64,000 nt of DNA from Clavaria fumosa (lineage: Eukaryota > Basidiomycota > Agaricomycetes > Agaricales > Clavariaceae), in assembly GCA_951802425.1 (NCBI GenBank), contig OX637803.1, forward strand, positions 310,001 through 374,000, given 5' to 3'. The notes beneath the pieces were generated by a model. The model was not told the origin of the DNA. It saw only the letters and a list, made by a program, of their open reading frames with translations, and searched no databases. Positions 11,435 through 22,856 of this stretch are shown here, piece after piece. Both the position numbers and the translations under genes were made by a program. Each line of letters begins with the position of its first letter. The first letter of the stretch is position 1.

Positions 11435-12496
11435 TGTGGGGTATGGGAAGAGTGGTCTAGCGGAGAGTGGGGTGTGCGAGAGAGGAAGTGGGAAGAGCGG
11501 GGGATAAAGAGGGAGGCGGTACTGTCAATCCATGTCTGTAGTTTTATAAAAGCTCGACAGGTTTTGAAAAGAGAGATCGTTTGGAAGGGGGAGGGACGAT
11601 CCGGGACCGTTACAGAATACAGACAATCGAAGACCCCCAGAGACCCTATGTGTACACAGGGTTGGTTATGTAATTGGCTTTGATTAAATATTACGTCATC
11701 ACATCAATCACACAGCAAAGGGGGCGTCACCTGGACACTTTGGAAGTGTGGGTTCTAGGTCGTTGTAGGAGAGAATGCGGTAGTGCCAATCATCACCTCG
11801 GTTATGGGATCAGACCTCGAGGCAATCATTTGCTGGAAAATATATATTCTTTGGTGGTTATAGTATTGCCTGTAACAGCATAAGAACCCTATGCTGCGCA
11901 AAGGTACAGACAACGGACATAGACAGGCATACACGCGCTCATGCAGCACCTTCGCCGTATGCTACATCCGCTCTTTAGGCGCTTATCGCTTTCGTTGCAT
12001 ATGATCCATCCGTCACAGTTATCCCCACGTTTCCCAACCCTCCAGTTAACTAACTACCTGAGATTGCGATGACTGAACAGCAAAAAATGACCTGCCGATG
12101 GAAGGAAAAGCATGACACTTTGAAATGCTGGAGGAGTGGACATCATCGCCTCAATTTCGCGAAACACAAAAGAGAAGTCATATAGCACAGCGTAATAAAA
12201 CATCAAAGATAGCAAGCGGTGACCAAACGGGTCAATCATTTCTACAAAGATATTCTGTTGTTCTAGACAAGCCAATGTTAGCAGCGGTAGCGGTGAGCCG
12301 CAGAGGCGATGACAAAGTTACACGGTTCTGTTTTTTTTTAATAAAAAATTCCGGATGATCATTTGCGATGCGGAAGGTACTATACATATCATGCTGTTCA
12401 ATCCATGCGTTGCGTCGCAGAGAAGGAGGAGCAAAAACAGATAAACTGACCAGGCGCGAAAGAAAATAAGACAACACGTCGAGGAAACAGTTAGTT
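11435..12496. other. Intergenic, nothing recognised
   Basis: Upstream region of regulator B and 3' flank of the PH-domain gene. Short ORFs on both strands show no family resemblance and no exon logic. Confidence 0.5.
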
Positions 12497-14026
12497 TCAA
12501 TAGCTACTCTCTTGCACAACCTCGCCTTTACCGACTTTTCCCTTAACGGTGCCTGAAGAGGGAACAGTCTCAGAACTCACCGCCCTTGTGGCGCCAGTGC
12601 CGGACCGTCGCGCGATAAGGGCACTGATAGCGCCGAGCCACTTTACCTCCTCTTCTTCGCTAGGCGCACAGAGCAGCAGTGTGCGCTTAGTCGTCACGAT
12701 CTTGAACGTGTGGTTCCGCTTCGCATCTTCACCATCATCCGCTGAGCCGGATGATTGCGGTTGGGACGACATGGCGTGCGGTGAGACCACGTGGCTCTTC
12801 GCAGGTAAATCATATTCTAGCGCGTCCACAATCTGAGAGAAAGAAAATTCGCGATGTGCCTTGGTATCCTATTAGAGAGATAGAAGACAGAAGACATCGG
12901 CATCAGCGATCTGTTTAGAGACGGGGGTGGGGGGAGATGGATCGGCCTGACCATATGGCTAGCCGAATAAGCCAGCTTCTCTCCACTGAGCATGAACCAC
13001 CGCTTGCGCCAATTCCGCCGCTTTGATCCGCATTTCATGAGGTAGCCCGATAACAAGATTTTCTGGGGTTCTCTTGATGCACCGCCCGGGGGTTCCCGTG
13101 AAGGCGAGGCGGTGGGCACAGTCTCTGCATTCTGGATGTCCTCGGAGTCGGAGGAGGTGATGCACGCACGTGTCGGCGAAATGGGCACTTCGTTCTCGTC
13201 GGAGGTGGCGGCGGCGGCGGCGATGGCTTGTTGAGTGGCTAGTTTCGGCCTTGGCAGCGTCGGGCGGGACGAAGAGGGGGACAACACGGCCTGTCTGGTG
13301 CCTTCGATGGCCTCGACCCACCCTTGTGCTTCTTCAGGCGACTCTGCTTTCAGATAGTACGTCCTGACGGGCGACACGAGGCCGAAGGCGTTTGGGTGCT
13401 TCTTGAGAGCGATGGCAGAGCAGGAATGCACATCTGCCAGGTCGAGGAGGCGCAGGAGCTTGTACTCCGCCGAGGTCTTGTAATACGCCATGTGTGCGGG
13501 GCGCAGCACGAACCAGCGCTTTTGCCACGACTGTGCGGGTGTGGAGAGCCCCGCAGCCCGTCAGACGATGTGATTCCACCGCTGGGAAGGACACGTACTT
13601 TGCGGCGCTCGCCCTTCTTCCACAGGTACCCAGCCTTAATGATGCTGTCTTCCATAGAGCATTTGGGCTTCCCACTACGGTCTGCAGCCTTCCACCCGCC
13701 GGGGGCGTTCTCACCCTCGTCACACTCAGCGTCTCTGTCGTCCGAGCTGACGGACTGCTCCGCAATTGAAGACAGCGTGACGACGCCTGCGGCGTGTTGC
13801 GGGTAGGCGGCGGACAGCTCGGGAGTCAGGAGCACCGAGTCTGAGTCCGACTCTGTCCCGCTATAGGGGTTGGACGAGCTTGTGTTCTGCATATGAAAGG
13901 GAGTCAGAGTGGCGCCCTTGAGGGACCTTGAGTTTTACTACTGACTCTGGTCGTGACGGGAGGAGGATACGAGGTGAGCTTTCTGTTCACCTCCTCCTGC
14001 GAAAGAGCGGGAGCGGACCGCGCCAT
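12497..14026 (-). CDS. Tandem PH-domain protein (Opy1-like)
   Basis: A membrane-phosphoinositide-binding adaptor candidate. The first exon codes MARSAPALSQEEVNRKLTSY and splices at a consensus donor into an acidic Ser-rich segment. PH domain 1 runs from IIKAGYLWKKGERRK through the KRWFVLRPAHMAYYKTSAE strand to a helix with EEAQGWVEAIEGTRQA. A Ser/Pro-rich spacer follows. PH domain 2 starts LLSGYLMKCGSKRRNWRKRW, continues FMLSGEKLAYSASH and, after an intron, HTFKIVTTKRTLLLCAPSEE and EEVKWLGAISALIARR. Both domains keep the terminal-helix tryptophan. Two PH domains and little else match yeast Opy1 and similar adaptors. Lipid specificity cannot be told. The 12840-12960 junction is only roughly placed. 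Confidence 0.75.
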
Positions 14027-15066
14027 TATGTAGCCTGGGGGTGAAGCAGACGAGGACGGTGAGGATGGGTCGGTCGAAAAGCGTCTAACGTTTATAGCAG
14101 ATGACTGGCAAAGCAGAGCGCAGTGGCGCTTATCGGGTGACTATTTGGAACGCCGCGAAAGTGACACTTGTATCCACCAACGTCTCCTGCGTCGTGCTGC
14201 GTGTCTGAGCCTCGCAGGCGCTCCGAAGATGGAACGAAACTCCATTTTGATTCCGTCTAAAACTCTGATTTGTCTATCGTATCGCACCTCTGGCTTGAAG
14301 ACTGTCTAATTCAACTATGTAAGCGTGGCGTCAGGAGTAAACGTCGATGAACACAGTCCACGCGATGAATCCACGTTTCGGATTCTCCATTTGATCACAT
14401 TACATCGTTCAGCTTTGCTACTACACGCATTCATCCAGTCATTAGCTTGCCTCGAGTCTAAGTGGAGCTCCATTCTTCATTATCCACCCCACGAAATTGT
14501 CTAGGCAACGTGTACTGGCATTCATTCTGCAATGGCGCCGACTTGGCATATATCCTATCCGTTTTTTTCCTGCGACGAGCCCTGAGCGATGAACAGGCCA
14601 TCATTGCAGACCCTGCAGCAACCGTCTACTACCTTGCCTTGCGTCTTGACGTCTTCCAGAACGAAAGGAAATCCCCATTACATGGAGTATCTAGTGCGGA
14701 GCCCAAACGTAATCTGATGATCTGTTCTGGCCATGGGGGTGATCTCTATCGCCGGGCTGCAATGTAGAGGTACTTAAGCATCGCGATGTCGTGGATGCGT
14801 GACATCCGAAGGCAGCACAAAAGTCTCCTTGCATGCCGCATGTTTGCACACGGGACGATTCGCGGGCGCTTTGTGTGGTTGTGCCCGTCACCGAGTTGGA
14901 GCGGCCACGCAGAGTTCACGCCCCCGAGGTCTGGTTGATCCTCGTCGCCGCAGGGCGTCAAGACATGATTCTTACGGCGATCGTTATCATTCTTCATATA
15001 TGCTTAAGCAAGGTTTCCATTCTGTGCCGCCACGCACCCGTAACCACCCCTTGAATTTGCTTCGCT
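14027..15066. other. Intergenic, nothing recognised
   Basis: Shared upstream region of the divergently transcribed PH-domain gene and the acyl-CoA-binding protein gene. No supported exon or RNA gene. Confidence 0.5.
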
Positions 15067-15667
15067 ATGCCATCCGCTCAAGTCAGATTTGAACGCGCCA
15101 TTGCGATCATGGACACGCTTCCCGGTTCGGGGCCCATCATGAGTAAGTTGGAAGAGGACGAGAGATTAGTGGTGAGTCATCCATTGCGCAGTTTCGGTGC
15201 CAGCTGAATTCATTGTGTATTCTTCAGTTATATAAATACCAGATGCAAGGTTCGGCCTCGCTTCGATCGAATCGCACGTTTGATGATCTCATATGTTGCC
15301 CCTTCATTGTGCAGCGACGATCGGGGACATCACCACCCCAAAACCTGGTTTTCTGAGCTACTGGCTAGGTTCGGGAGAGGATAGGGCTGAGTGGTGAGTT
15401 GAGGTCTCACTTGAGGTAAACGTGATGCCCTTGGTTACCTTCCGTTACCGATCAAGGGAGGCATGGAACAGCGCAAAGGGTACAAGTAAAGAAGATGCAT
15501 GCGAAAAGTTTGTGGAAGCATTTATCAAAGTACGCGTACAATTACCTTTTTTACCATACCTATTCTCCTACCACCATCCGCTTACTGTTGGTTTTCCTCA
15601 GCTACTGGAAAAACCCTCTCGACAAGAAGGTGCAACATACATGGCGGAGATTAACAAGGAAGGCTAG
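15067..15667 (+). CDS. Acyl-CoA-binding protein
   Basis: A small cytosolic carrier of long-chain acyl-CoA esters, rebuilt from five short exons: 15067-15171, 15228-15249, 15315-15393, 15457-15529 and 15602-15667. All junctions keep frame, and the first and third donors are GTGAGT. The 114-residue product shows the family plan: FERAIAIMDTLPGSGP (helix 1), LYKYQMQATIGDITTPKPG (helix 2 with the Tyr-Lys ligand contacts and the conserved TxGD..TP..PG), then AEWEAWNSAKGTSKEDA (W-x-AW...KG-S-E-A) and CEKFVEAFIK. The usual length is 86-105. The GFLSYWLGSGEDRAEW segment is a little longer than usual. It would serve the lipid pool made by the fatty acid synthase 20 kb away, but nothing shows co-regulation. 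Short exons hide this gene from simple ORF inspection. Confidence 0.85.
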
Positions 15668-18405
15668 ACGAACACACGGCGTAATACTAATAGATCTCTT
15701 CTCTTACTTTCTATGGTATAGCACCGTATTCAATGTCCAAGTTCAGGTTCCCTCCTCTCGTGCAAAGCGGAGATGATAACGGCCCTCGAGTTAGAACTCA
15801 GTCCACGGGGATATGCACGTTATTGGTGCACCCACGCAGTCAACCACATGTCCATCCCAAATTAGCGCCCATCTAGCGCCGCAGTTTCTCAACGGCTGGC
15901 AGCGCCTAAACGCCGATGGGTACAAAGCGCCCTTCCAAATCCCAAAGACTGATTGACTATATTCGTGCAGTTCAGGACCCCCGACATCGCTAATGGGCGT
16001 TTAAATTATTTTTCTTCGTGAATTGGGGTGGTCTCTGCGGTTAGGGTCCTTTCGTCCATGCTGTCCAGAGGGAGGTCAGACGATTCACATAGACGTGCGA
16101 GGACCTGTCGTGGCCCCGTGTCACTACACCCGCAAGGACTATCAACACGGCCCCAAACCCCCACAACGGCAACAGCATGCACGAACAGAGACACAAAGTG
16201 TATCACTGTCACTCCATTTGACGGGATATCTATAAGCGGTTCATTCCTGCTGTTTGCCAAGTGAAATTGCAACCGGGGCTGGACAGGACTGGTGGCATCC
16301 CTCTGTGCTCTGGACACATGTTCGGGTAGAAGGGGGAGTTTGACCAAACAACCCTGCGTGGTAGTGGAGAATTGAACCTCGGCTTGAGTTAAATGCTCTC
16401 GGATAAGAGCGCCATACTCCCTCTCTCCTCCCCTTTGCTTCCGCTCAACGTCGGAACGAGCGGACCTGTTTAGGTAATCAGACTGACCATATTTGGCATA
16501 TCGTGATCGACGCGCGCGGAGGATGATCGGTGTCGAGCCTCTGGCGAGATGGCTAGATCACCAGTCTCGTCTTCGTGGCTCGGACGACTTGAGTGCCCAC
16601 CGGGACAAAACACATTCTTGGGCTGCAGATTCCTTAAACATGCGACTTGGAAATGTGAGTCTTACCGATAATGGTCTTGTTGGACCCATCGTCTCAGAAA
16701 AAATATTTGTTGCAGTCGTTGCTGTGTCGGTGTTTTCCAAGTTTCGCGCCCCGTCTCTGCGCGTGGTTGCTTCGACGTAAAGGCGTGTTATTGATGAGAG
16801 CGATCAGCCACGTCACGAATGCCCATCAAGATCCCGTTCGGTCCGATTTCTGTTACCATTTCTCATTGCGCTTCCTTTCCCACTGGCTGTGCGGTACAAG
16901 GGCGTTAGCACCGACATCCGTGCACAGACTCGCGCCTCTCCGGCTGGACAACGTTCCTTCGGCGGCCATCCGCTTGTAACCGTCTAATGATGTCCTCACG
17001 ACGGTAGTCGCGCGTTTGGCGGTGCGCGCCCCGACCCCCTGTCCAGTGACCGATCTCCTGACGGTGGAGCCCCAACACGTATTTGGAAACCGCTGTCGAT
17101 TTTGCTTTTGACACGTCCCACCGTCATTCGGCAAGCCTTATCAAGGCGGATCTTCAATAGCCGCAATTTGACCCGCACAGGCCTCACCTCGTTCCTTTTG
17201 TTCTCTTGTTGGAAAAACTAGTCCCAACACCTTGCGCTGACTAATTCCATCTTCCTCTACACATGTCGGAAGCTAATCCTGGCCCTTGACTCACGAGGTA
17301 CATGCACAGGATCTTCTACTCATCATTCTTCGCCCATCCGCACCACAGCAAAGAAGATCGGGGATTCTTTCTTGCGTAGTTTCTGATTGACTAATAGCAG
17401 CAGATCGTCTTTACTCTGGGGCCAACTTGCTTTTCTCGAACGCGTTCTCTCAAAATTTTCCCCGCTTTTGGTCAGCAATATTTCCAAACGTCGTATCCTG
17501 TGCGTGTGAGGCCGCTCACGTATTGCGTGCACTTACTGGACCCTGACTACTGATGCATCCCAGCCATGAACGCCCCGGTTTTGTAGCCGGTAATCACGGC
17601 AGATCGGTTCTTTCTTTTTGTTTTGAACCGCAATGACCCAGAGCAGAACACTCAAAGGATTTGTTGTCGGCCACTTCGGTGACCCAGCCACAACGGTGCG
17701 ATTTCCTATCTGGAATCAAATGCGCGGACCCGGATGTCAATTCTCAAGACGACCCTGCCCGCTTATCCTTTACGTCTTACGAAGGCGGAGCCAGATATCC
17801 TTAATTAACGCAAGCTGCGGAAGCATGTCTTCCCGACGCAGCGTGCGCGCGCGGAAATGAAGAGGCGGCCAAATTTGTCTATTCGATTTGCGAAAAAAGG
17901 GTCGCGCGCATGCTCTCCTGCCGTTCTCCAGGCCAGATTTTTGGAGTGGGTGCATGGAAAGATATCTGGCTCGTGGTTTGCACCGTCAGATGACGTTTCA
18001 AATTCTTCCGACGCGGTCAGAGCCGGCGATCGATTATTAGGGTGATATGTATGTGACTTGTTCGAATCTTCGCTGCCAGTCCTCTCAGGCCTGGTTGGAG
18101 CGCCTGCGCCACAGAGATAAGAAGTTAACCGCCAACAAATTTTTCTTATGGCGAGAACAAGCTGTATTCCTTCTTGCTCCACAAGGACGCACAGTACATA
18201 CATCACCAGAAGCATATGGTGAACTTTTTTATAGACCACAAGAGTCCGTGTCGTAAGTAAGATAAGTCATCAGCGAGCAAGGCAGTGATGCGATCATAAA
18301 AATATGGTGCGGCAGTACTACGACAAAAGAAATATCCAAGATGAGCGACAAACAACTGATTCGTGTCGCAATAGAGCTCTACATGCTCGAAATTGAGTGT
18401 CTGTA
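15668..18405. other. 2.7-kb interval without a recognisable gene
   Basis: Both strands were read. Short ORFs occur, for example a 113-residue minus-strand ORF at 16006-16347 with one hydrophobic stretch, but none shows a family signature or joins to neighbours by splicing. A tRNA-like stretch near 16360-16430 was rejected. It may hold untranslated, regulatory or degraded sequence. Confidence 0.4.
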
Positions 18406-21288
18406 TTAGGGGTCTGATGGCTGACGGTTTTCACGATCCGGATTCACGATGAACAGCTCAGCCCTGGTTACCAGTCCATACTTGACGGAGTGACGAGACC
18501 TTGAATGCGTCGAATGTTCGTCTGAGAGTTGGGAGAACGCGCTGACGGGGGAAAGGGGTAGCGGAATGGTCGTCGGGTCAAGCTCCTGAGACTTTTCGCT
18601 CTCCGGGGCAGTGGTGCCTGCGGTGGTGCCTGCGGTGGTGGAGGTGTGGGACCCTGTCTCTGCTTCCCCCTCCCTTATGTCCGTCGGGGATTCGGTCACT
18701 ATTATTTCCACTTCCTCCAAAGGATCGACAGGCACCAGAAGCCGCACGTCGCTCGCATTGACCGGGAAGGCAGATAATGGCGAGGTCTCTGGGCTCGTCG
18801 AAGTGAACTGGGAGGTGTCCGTACCCATTCGTTGGATGACATCTATGGCACCCATCCGCTCGATGACACCGGAGTCGGCTGTCTGCGCCGTGCGGACGGA
18901 GGCTACCGACCGTTCATGCGTCAGCGTTGTTTGACCCTCCTGTACCACGGGTTGCGAGGTGGTGCTGGAGGCCCCACTGTGAAAGGACTCGCGGATGGAA
19001 TAGAGGGGCGGTGGGGATAAAGGGTCGCGGAAATTGATTCGTGTACGTTGTCCACCCTCACTCAATCGTCGATCGAGGAAAGACGACCTAGAGAGCCGTG
19101 TCCACCAGCTTTGAGATCGACGGATTGGTTCGCTTGGTGTACTGTCGATGATGGACGACCTAGCAGGTACAGCTGCCTCGTGCGATGTTCTTGAGGATAT
19201 GGCGGCAGGTTCGAAGAATGGGGAGATGCCCGGCGGCTCTTGGAGACCGCGTGGTTCGGCTGCAACATCGGGGTCGGCAGGTTCCCAATACTCAGTCAGA
19301 TCGATCACGGAACTCCCATCATCCTTGAATGGATCCACGTATTCAAATCGCGGCGCTGGTCGGTTCCCAGGGGTTAAGCTTGTAGGCACAGAATCTTTTC
19401 TCCGTTCATGTGCGTAAGGGTCGAAATCAACGTCTGCCTGACCTGCCAACAACCCATCTTGTGCTTCGCCGCCTTCTTTTTCGTCCACCCATGGCGATGG
19501 CAATCTAGATGGACCCGCGCCAGCACCCGCGCCGGCACCCGCGCCGAACAGGGTGAATACTGACCAATTACTCCCAGCTGTCCCTTCCCTCTTATGCTCA
19601 GCACCATAGGTACTGAACTCTCGCGTGTCTTCATCAGCGAGAATATCCTTCCGCTTCGTCGCGCTTCGCGGGATACCGTCGGATCCAATCCCAATGGCAT
19701 TGAGCACCCTGGTTGTAGCGCTCCGTCGAACGCCGCCAGTTGAAACAACCGCCGGTCCAGCAGTTGGGATTTCCCGGTTCACGCCTCCTTCATCCGCAGA
19801 TGTGAAATTGGTCTCGTTAAGCCTTTCAAACCCACGCGGGTCGTTTGCGAGTCTGTTGTTACGTCTTATGTAGTATCCGGCGATGAAGACCCCCGTAAGA
19901 ACGGCTAGAATGGCGAAGATACTGCCTACAATGATGCCAGTTAAATTCTGGCGGCCGCCGCTCACGGTGGTGCTTGGGGAGGTGCTCGAGCTCGCGGGGC
20001 TTGATGTACCGTTTCCTGTGGGGGAGACTTGAGACGTGGAGCTTGCCGTTGTGCTGGTTTGACTTGTGGCTGGAGGTGTTGGGGTGGGAGTGGTTCGAAG
20101 AGACCGTGGCGGCAGATACATAGGAACAAATGACCGGCTTGAGGTCTCGTAGATCATGAGTTCACTCGGAGCAGGTCCGTTCTGTCCGTAGCCTAAGTCG
20201 AGCATTAAAAAACGGAGCCCATATACAAAACGTCATAACGCACCAAAGCCAAACAAGACAGTATAGTCAACTGCAACTGCGAAGTGGTCTCTTCTTGGCC
20301 CGAGAGCTTGTTGCACCTCTGATAAGCCACTCCAAGTCCTGGTATTCAAATCCAACATATACGCATCGCTATACGTGGTTTCCAGAGTGGCGTCCGCCCC
20401 ACCATGTATCAGCAACTGGTTGTCTTGGACTAAGACCGCGGCAAACCCGCGGCGACCACGCGGCGCGTCGGAGGTGTCGGTTTGCCATGATGTCCACGTT
20501 GGGGGAGACCGCGTGGTGTCCAGCGAGAAAATGGTGGTTAGTGGCATGAGGGTCGACGTCGAGGTGGAAATACCACCAAGTACAAGAAGTTGACCATTGC
20601 GAGTAACAACAGCAGCATGACCAGCTATGTCTCCTGGGCCTCCTGTGGTTGGCAGGGGCGTGAATGAAGGACCGGACGGGTCGAACACATAGTGAGTAGA
20701 AAATCCGAGATTGGAACCGTCGGGTCTGACTCCGCCAATAATATAGACTCCTCTGGGTGTGGATGAAGAAGTGTGATAGATTCGCGATTGGGGTTGATTA
20801 ACCGATTCTATGGGGTTGAAACTTGGCGAAGAAGGAGAGGCCACGTTGAGTAGAACCGCCGAGTCTGCGACTGCAGGAAGGGCTTCGGGGGAGTTTGGCC
20901 CCAGGCTACCGCCAAATAATAGCAAGTGCGTGGCGTTGTACGCAGAAAGGGTGCTCCAAGACACGGCAGGCCCTTGTGACAGTGAGAGGTCCGACCCGAG
21001 TATGGGCTTCCATGGAGGGGAGGCGGGGTTGAAGGAAGTTGAGAGAGACAAGCACAACAAATCGTCAGTAGGTGGAGCAGATGTATAAGAATACATGTTG
21101 AAACGGTCCTGTCGACCGCCGAAAACCAAGAAGGTGTTGTTGTTCAGTACAGCCGCTGCTTGACCCCATCTATTCATTCGTATTAGAATTGACTACCTGG
21201 GCGCGGATGAAGGGACAACTTACCTCGCGGGTGCTAGATACGCTGACACCTGACATGTCAGAAGCGCTAAGATGATAAATGTTGCCAT
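18406..21288 (-). CDS. Kelch-repeat single-pass membrane protein
   Basis: The first exon (21288-21224) codes a clean signal peptide, MATFIILALLTCQVSAYLAP. It splices over a 54-nt intron into RWGQAAAVLNNNTFLVFGG. A beta-propeller of kelch blades follows, with repeated GG/W signatures: HLLLFGGSLG, GVYIIGGVRPDGS, QLLVLGGISTSTS, QLLIHGGADATLE and YMLDLNTRTWSGL. The next exon joins as FGFGYGQNGPAPSELMIYE. A Thr/Ser-rich stalk comes next, then one membrane span (LTGIIVGSIFAILAVLTGVF) with YYIRRNNR as stop-transfer, and a cytoplasmic tail of about 450 residues, rich in Ser, Pro and acidic residues. Topology: extracellular or luminal propeller, long cytosolic tail. The layout suggests a surface sensor or cell-wall/polarity protein, which is inference. 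It is divergent to the NMN adenylyltransferase gene, 368 bp apart. Confidence 0.8.
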
Positions 21289-21656
21289 GAGCGTCGAGAC
21301 GGAAGCCGAAGTGAGCGTTACAGTAGTGGGTCAGATCGGATGAAGTCGCCGACAATATTACGGGCGTCCTAGGGAACAGAATGCGAAAGGAATCACTGAA
21401 GGACTACGAAGGCCACATGAATGAGCAGTGAGGTGGCAGGCAGGAAAGCGCCGACGCTTGCACCCTTCAGAAGCTGTTCGCCAGCAGCGGCTGTGTTCGT
21501 TATAGCCACGCGCTGAGCGCTTTCGCCCAATCCAGGCACATTACTCACAGAGGCTATGTCGATTTGATGAGACCATATCAACACTGAGACAACACTTTTC
21601 GGTGAGCACATTGGAGCGTCCACGGTATCAGCCAAGGCAGTAACGGTTGTAGCTCG

Positions 21657-22535
21657 ATGCACAAGGTTTTACGTCCGCTCATCTCCATACCACCTGGTTT
21701 CTCCGAGACCGCGTCGAGCTTACTATCCCGCGTACAGCGAAAGTTATCTCCCACTGAGCTGGTCTTCACCTCGCACCCACGTTGGCCGTTACCGTTGCGT
21801 CAGGTAGCGCCAGTCTCACACTCAGGATTTCTACGCATTGCCATACTCGATTCATCGTTCAACCCACCGACACTAGCCCACCTCGCTCTTGCCAATGCAC
21901 CTCCATTAGGTGACGCGGCTGATTATGAGGCAAAGCTCCTGCTCCTTTCAGTCCGCAATGCGGACAAGTCGTTGAAACCCTCTGATGCAACATATCTCCA
22001 ACGCCTCGAAATGATGTATCTACTGTCCAGAGACATCATTGCAGCCACAAAGGATACCGACGCGAATATTGCGATAGCCGTAATTGACGAGCCAACTTTC
22101 GTTGGCAAATCCAAAGCCTTGTTCTCCTTCCTGCAGGCTCGCATTCAAAATTTCACACCGGCCTCTCACCTCTCCATGCCGATGCGGCTGACGTTTCTCC
22201 AAGGTTTCGACACGCTTGAGCGCTTTTTTTCGCCCCGTTATTATTCTTCGCATTCAGCTATGATGGATTCCCTTCGCCAGTTCTTCTCTCCTGCTGGTGA
22301 TAACTCCATGGTTGTCTGTGCCTGGCGTGGCTCGGTCTCTCAGGAACTGCTGAAAGATTTACCGCCGTTGGCAAACGATTTTATTCGTGCAGGCAGTGTT
22401 GCCTTGATTGATATTGACGAAATGGTGCGGAAAGTAAGTTCGACGGAAGTTAGGAGCAAACGAGAAAGCCAAGATGATAGCTGGGAGCGACTTGTCACAC
22501 CTCGGATTGCCGGATATCTGAAGCAGCAAACGTAG
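21657..22535 (+). CDS. POF1: Nicotinamide-nucleotide adenylyltransferase, Pof1-like
   Basis: A single-exon gene for 292 residues. The nucleotidyltransferase fold is marked by RIAILDSSFNPPTLAHLALA, the family's N-terminal ATP-binding motif in which an H-x-x-H type sequence is degenerate (here T-x-A-H). Later come FLQGFDTLERFFSPRYY, the substrate-pocket region, and the STEVRSKRES signature near the C-terminus, which matches the ISSTxxR phosphate loop. Members of this fungal group (yeast Pof1) convert nicotinamide mononucleotide and ATP to NAD. The first 60 residues are an extension without a known fold; its composition is compatible with targeting, but this is weak. It shares a short bidirectional promoter region with the kelch protein gene. 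Gene symbol by resemblance. Confidence 0.75.
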   Translation: MHKVLRPLISIPPGFSETASSLLSRVQRKLSPTELVFTSHPRWPLPLRQVAPVSHSGFLRIAILDSSFNPPTLAHLALANAPPLGDAADYEAKLLLLSVRNADKSLKPSDATYLQRLEMMYLLSRDIIAATKDTDANIAIAVIDEPTFVGKSKALFSFLQARIQNFTPASHLSMPMRLTFLQGFDTLERFFSPRYYSSHSAMMDSLRQFFSPAGDNSMVVCAWRGSVSQELLKDLPPLANDFIRAGSVALIDIDEMVRKVSSTEVRSKRESQDDSWERLVTPRIAGYLKQQT

Positions 22536-22856
22536 TGACTCTGATGCAGCGGCACTGTGATTTACACAGGTTAAAGTTGATCCGTTTCGGTGGAATGCAG
22601 TCGCATATGTACCCATTGATGCGGGCTTACTCATAATGTGATGGATCATTGTCATTTACCATGTGACTTAAGACGGGTTACCAGTACGGGTCACCGGTGC
22701 GGAATGTGAGTCTGAATCAGAGTCAGGTCAGCAGCGTCTTGGAGCCGAGATATGCAAGGCCACGTGACTGCGAAGTGCGCGGCGCAGTGCCACCATCTTT
22801 GATTCCTCCTCTCCTTCTGGCATCTACAGAATTTATTTCCCCAGTGGTATCACGCA
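22536..22856. promoter_or_regulatory. Upstream region of the DBP5 gene
   Basis: A 321-bp interval between two same-strand genes. It must hold the terminator of the NMN adenylyltransferase gene and the promoter of the helicase. No sharp motif was identified. Confidence 0.35.

Noticed and set aside
16355..16435. tRNA-like stretch on the minus strand (GAGGTTCAATTCTCC as B box, GCTC...GAGC as D stem)
   Set aside because: No consistent acceptor stem, the T stem has mismatches, and no 5-bp anticodon stem with a 7-base loop can be drawn. At best a degraded tRNA.
21170..21355. Minus-strand ORF starting SATSSDLTHYCNAHFG as kelch gene N-terminus
   Set aside because: It cannot splice in frame to the propeller. 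A different frame gives a signal peptide starting at 21288 and a clean GTAAGT junction.
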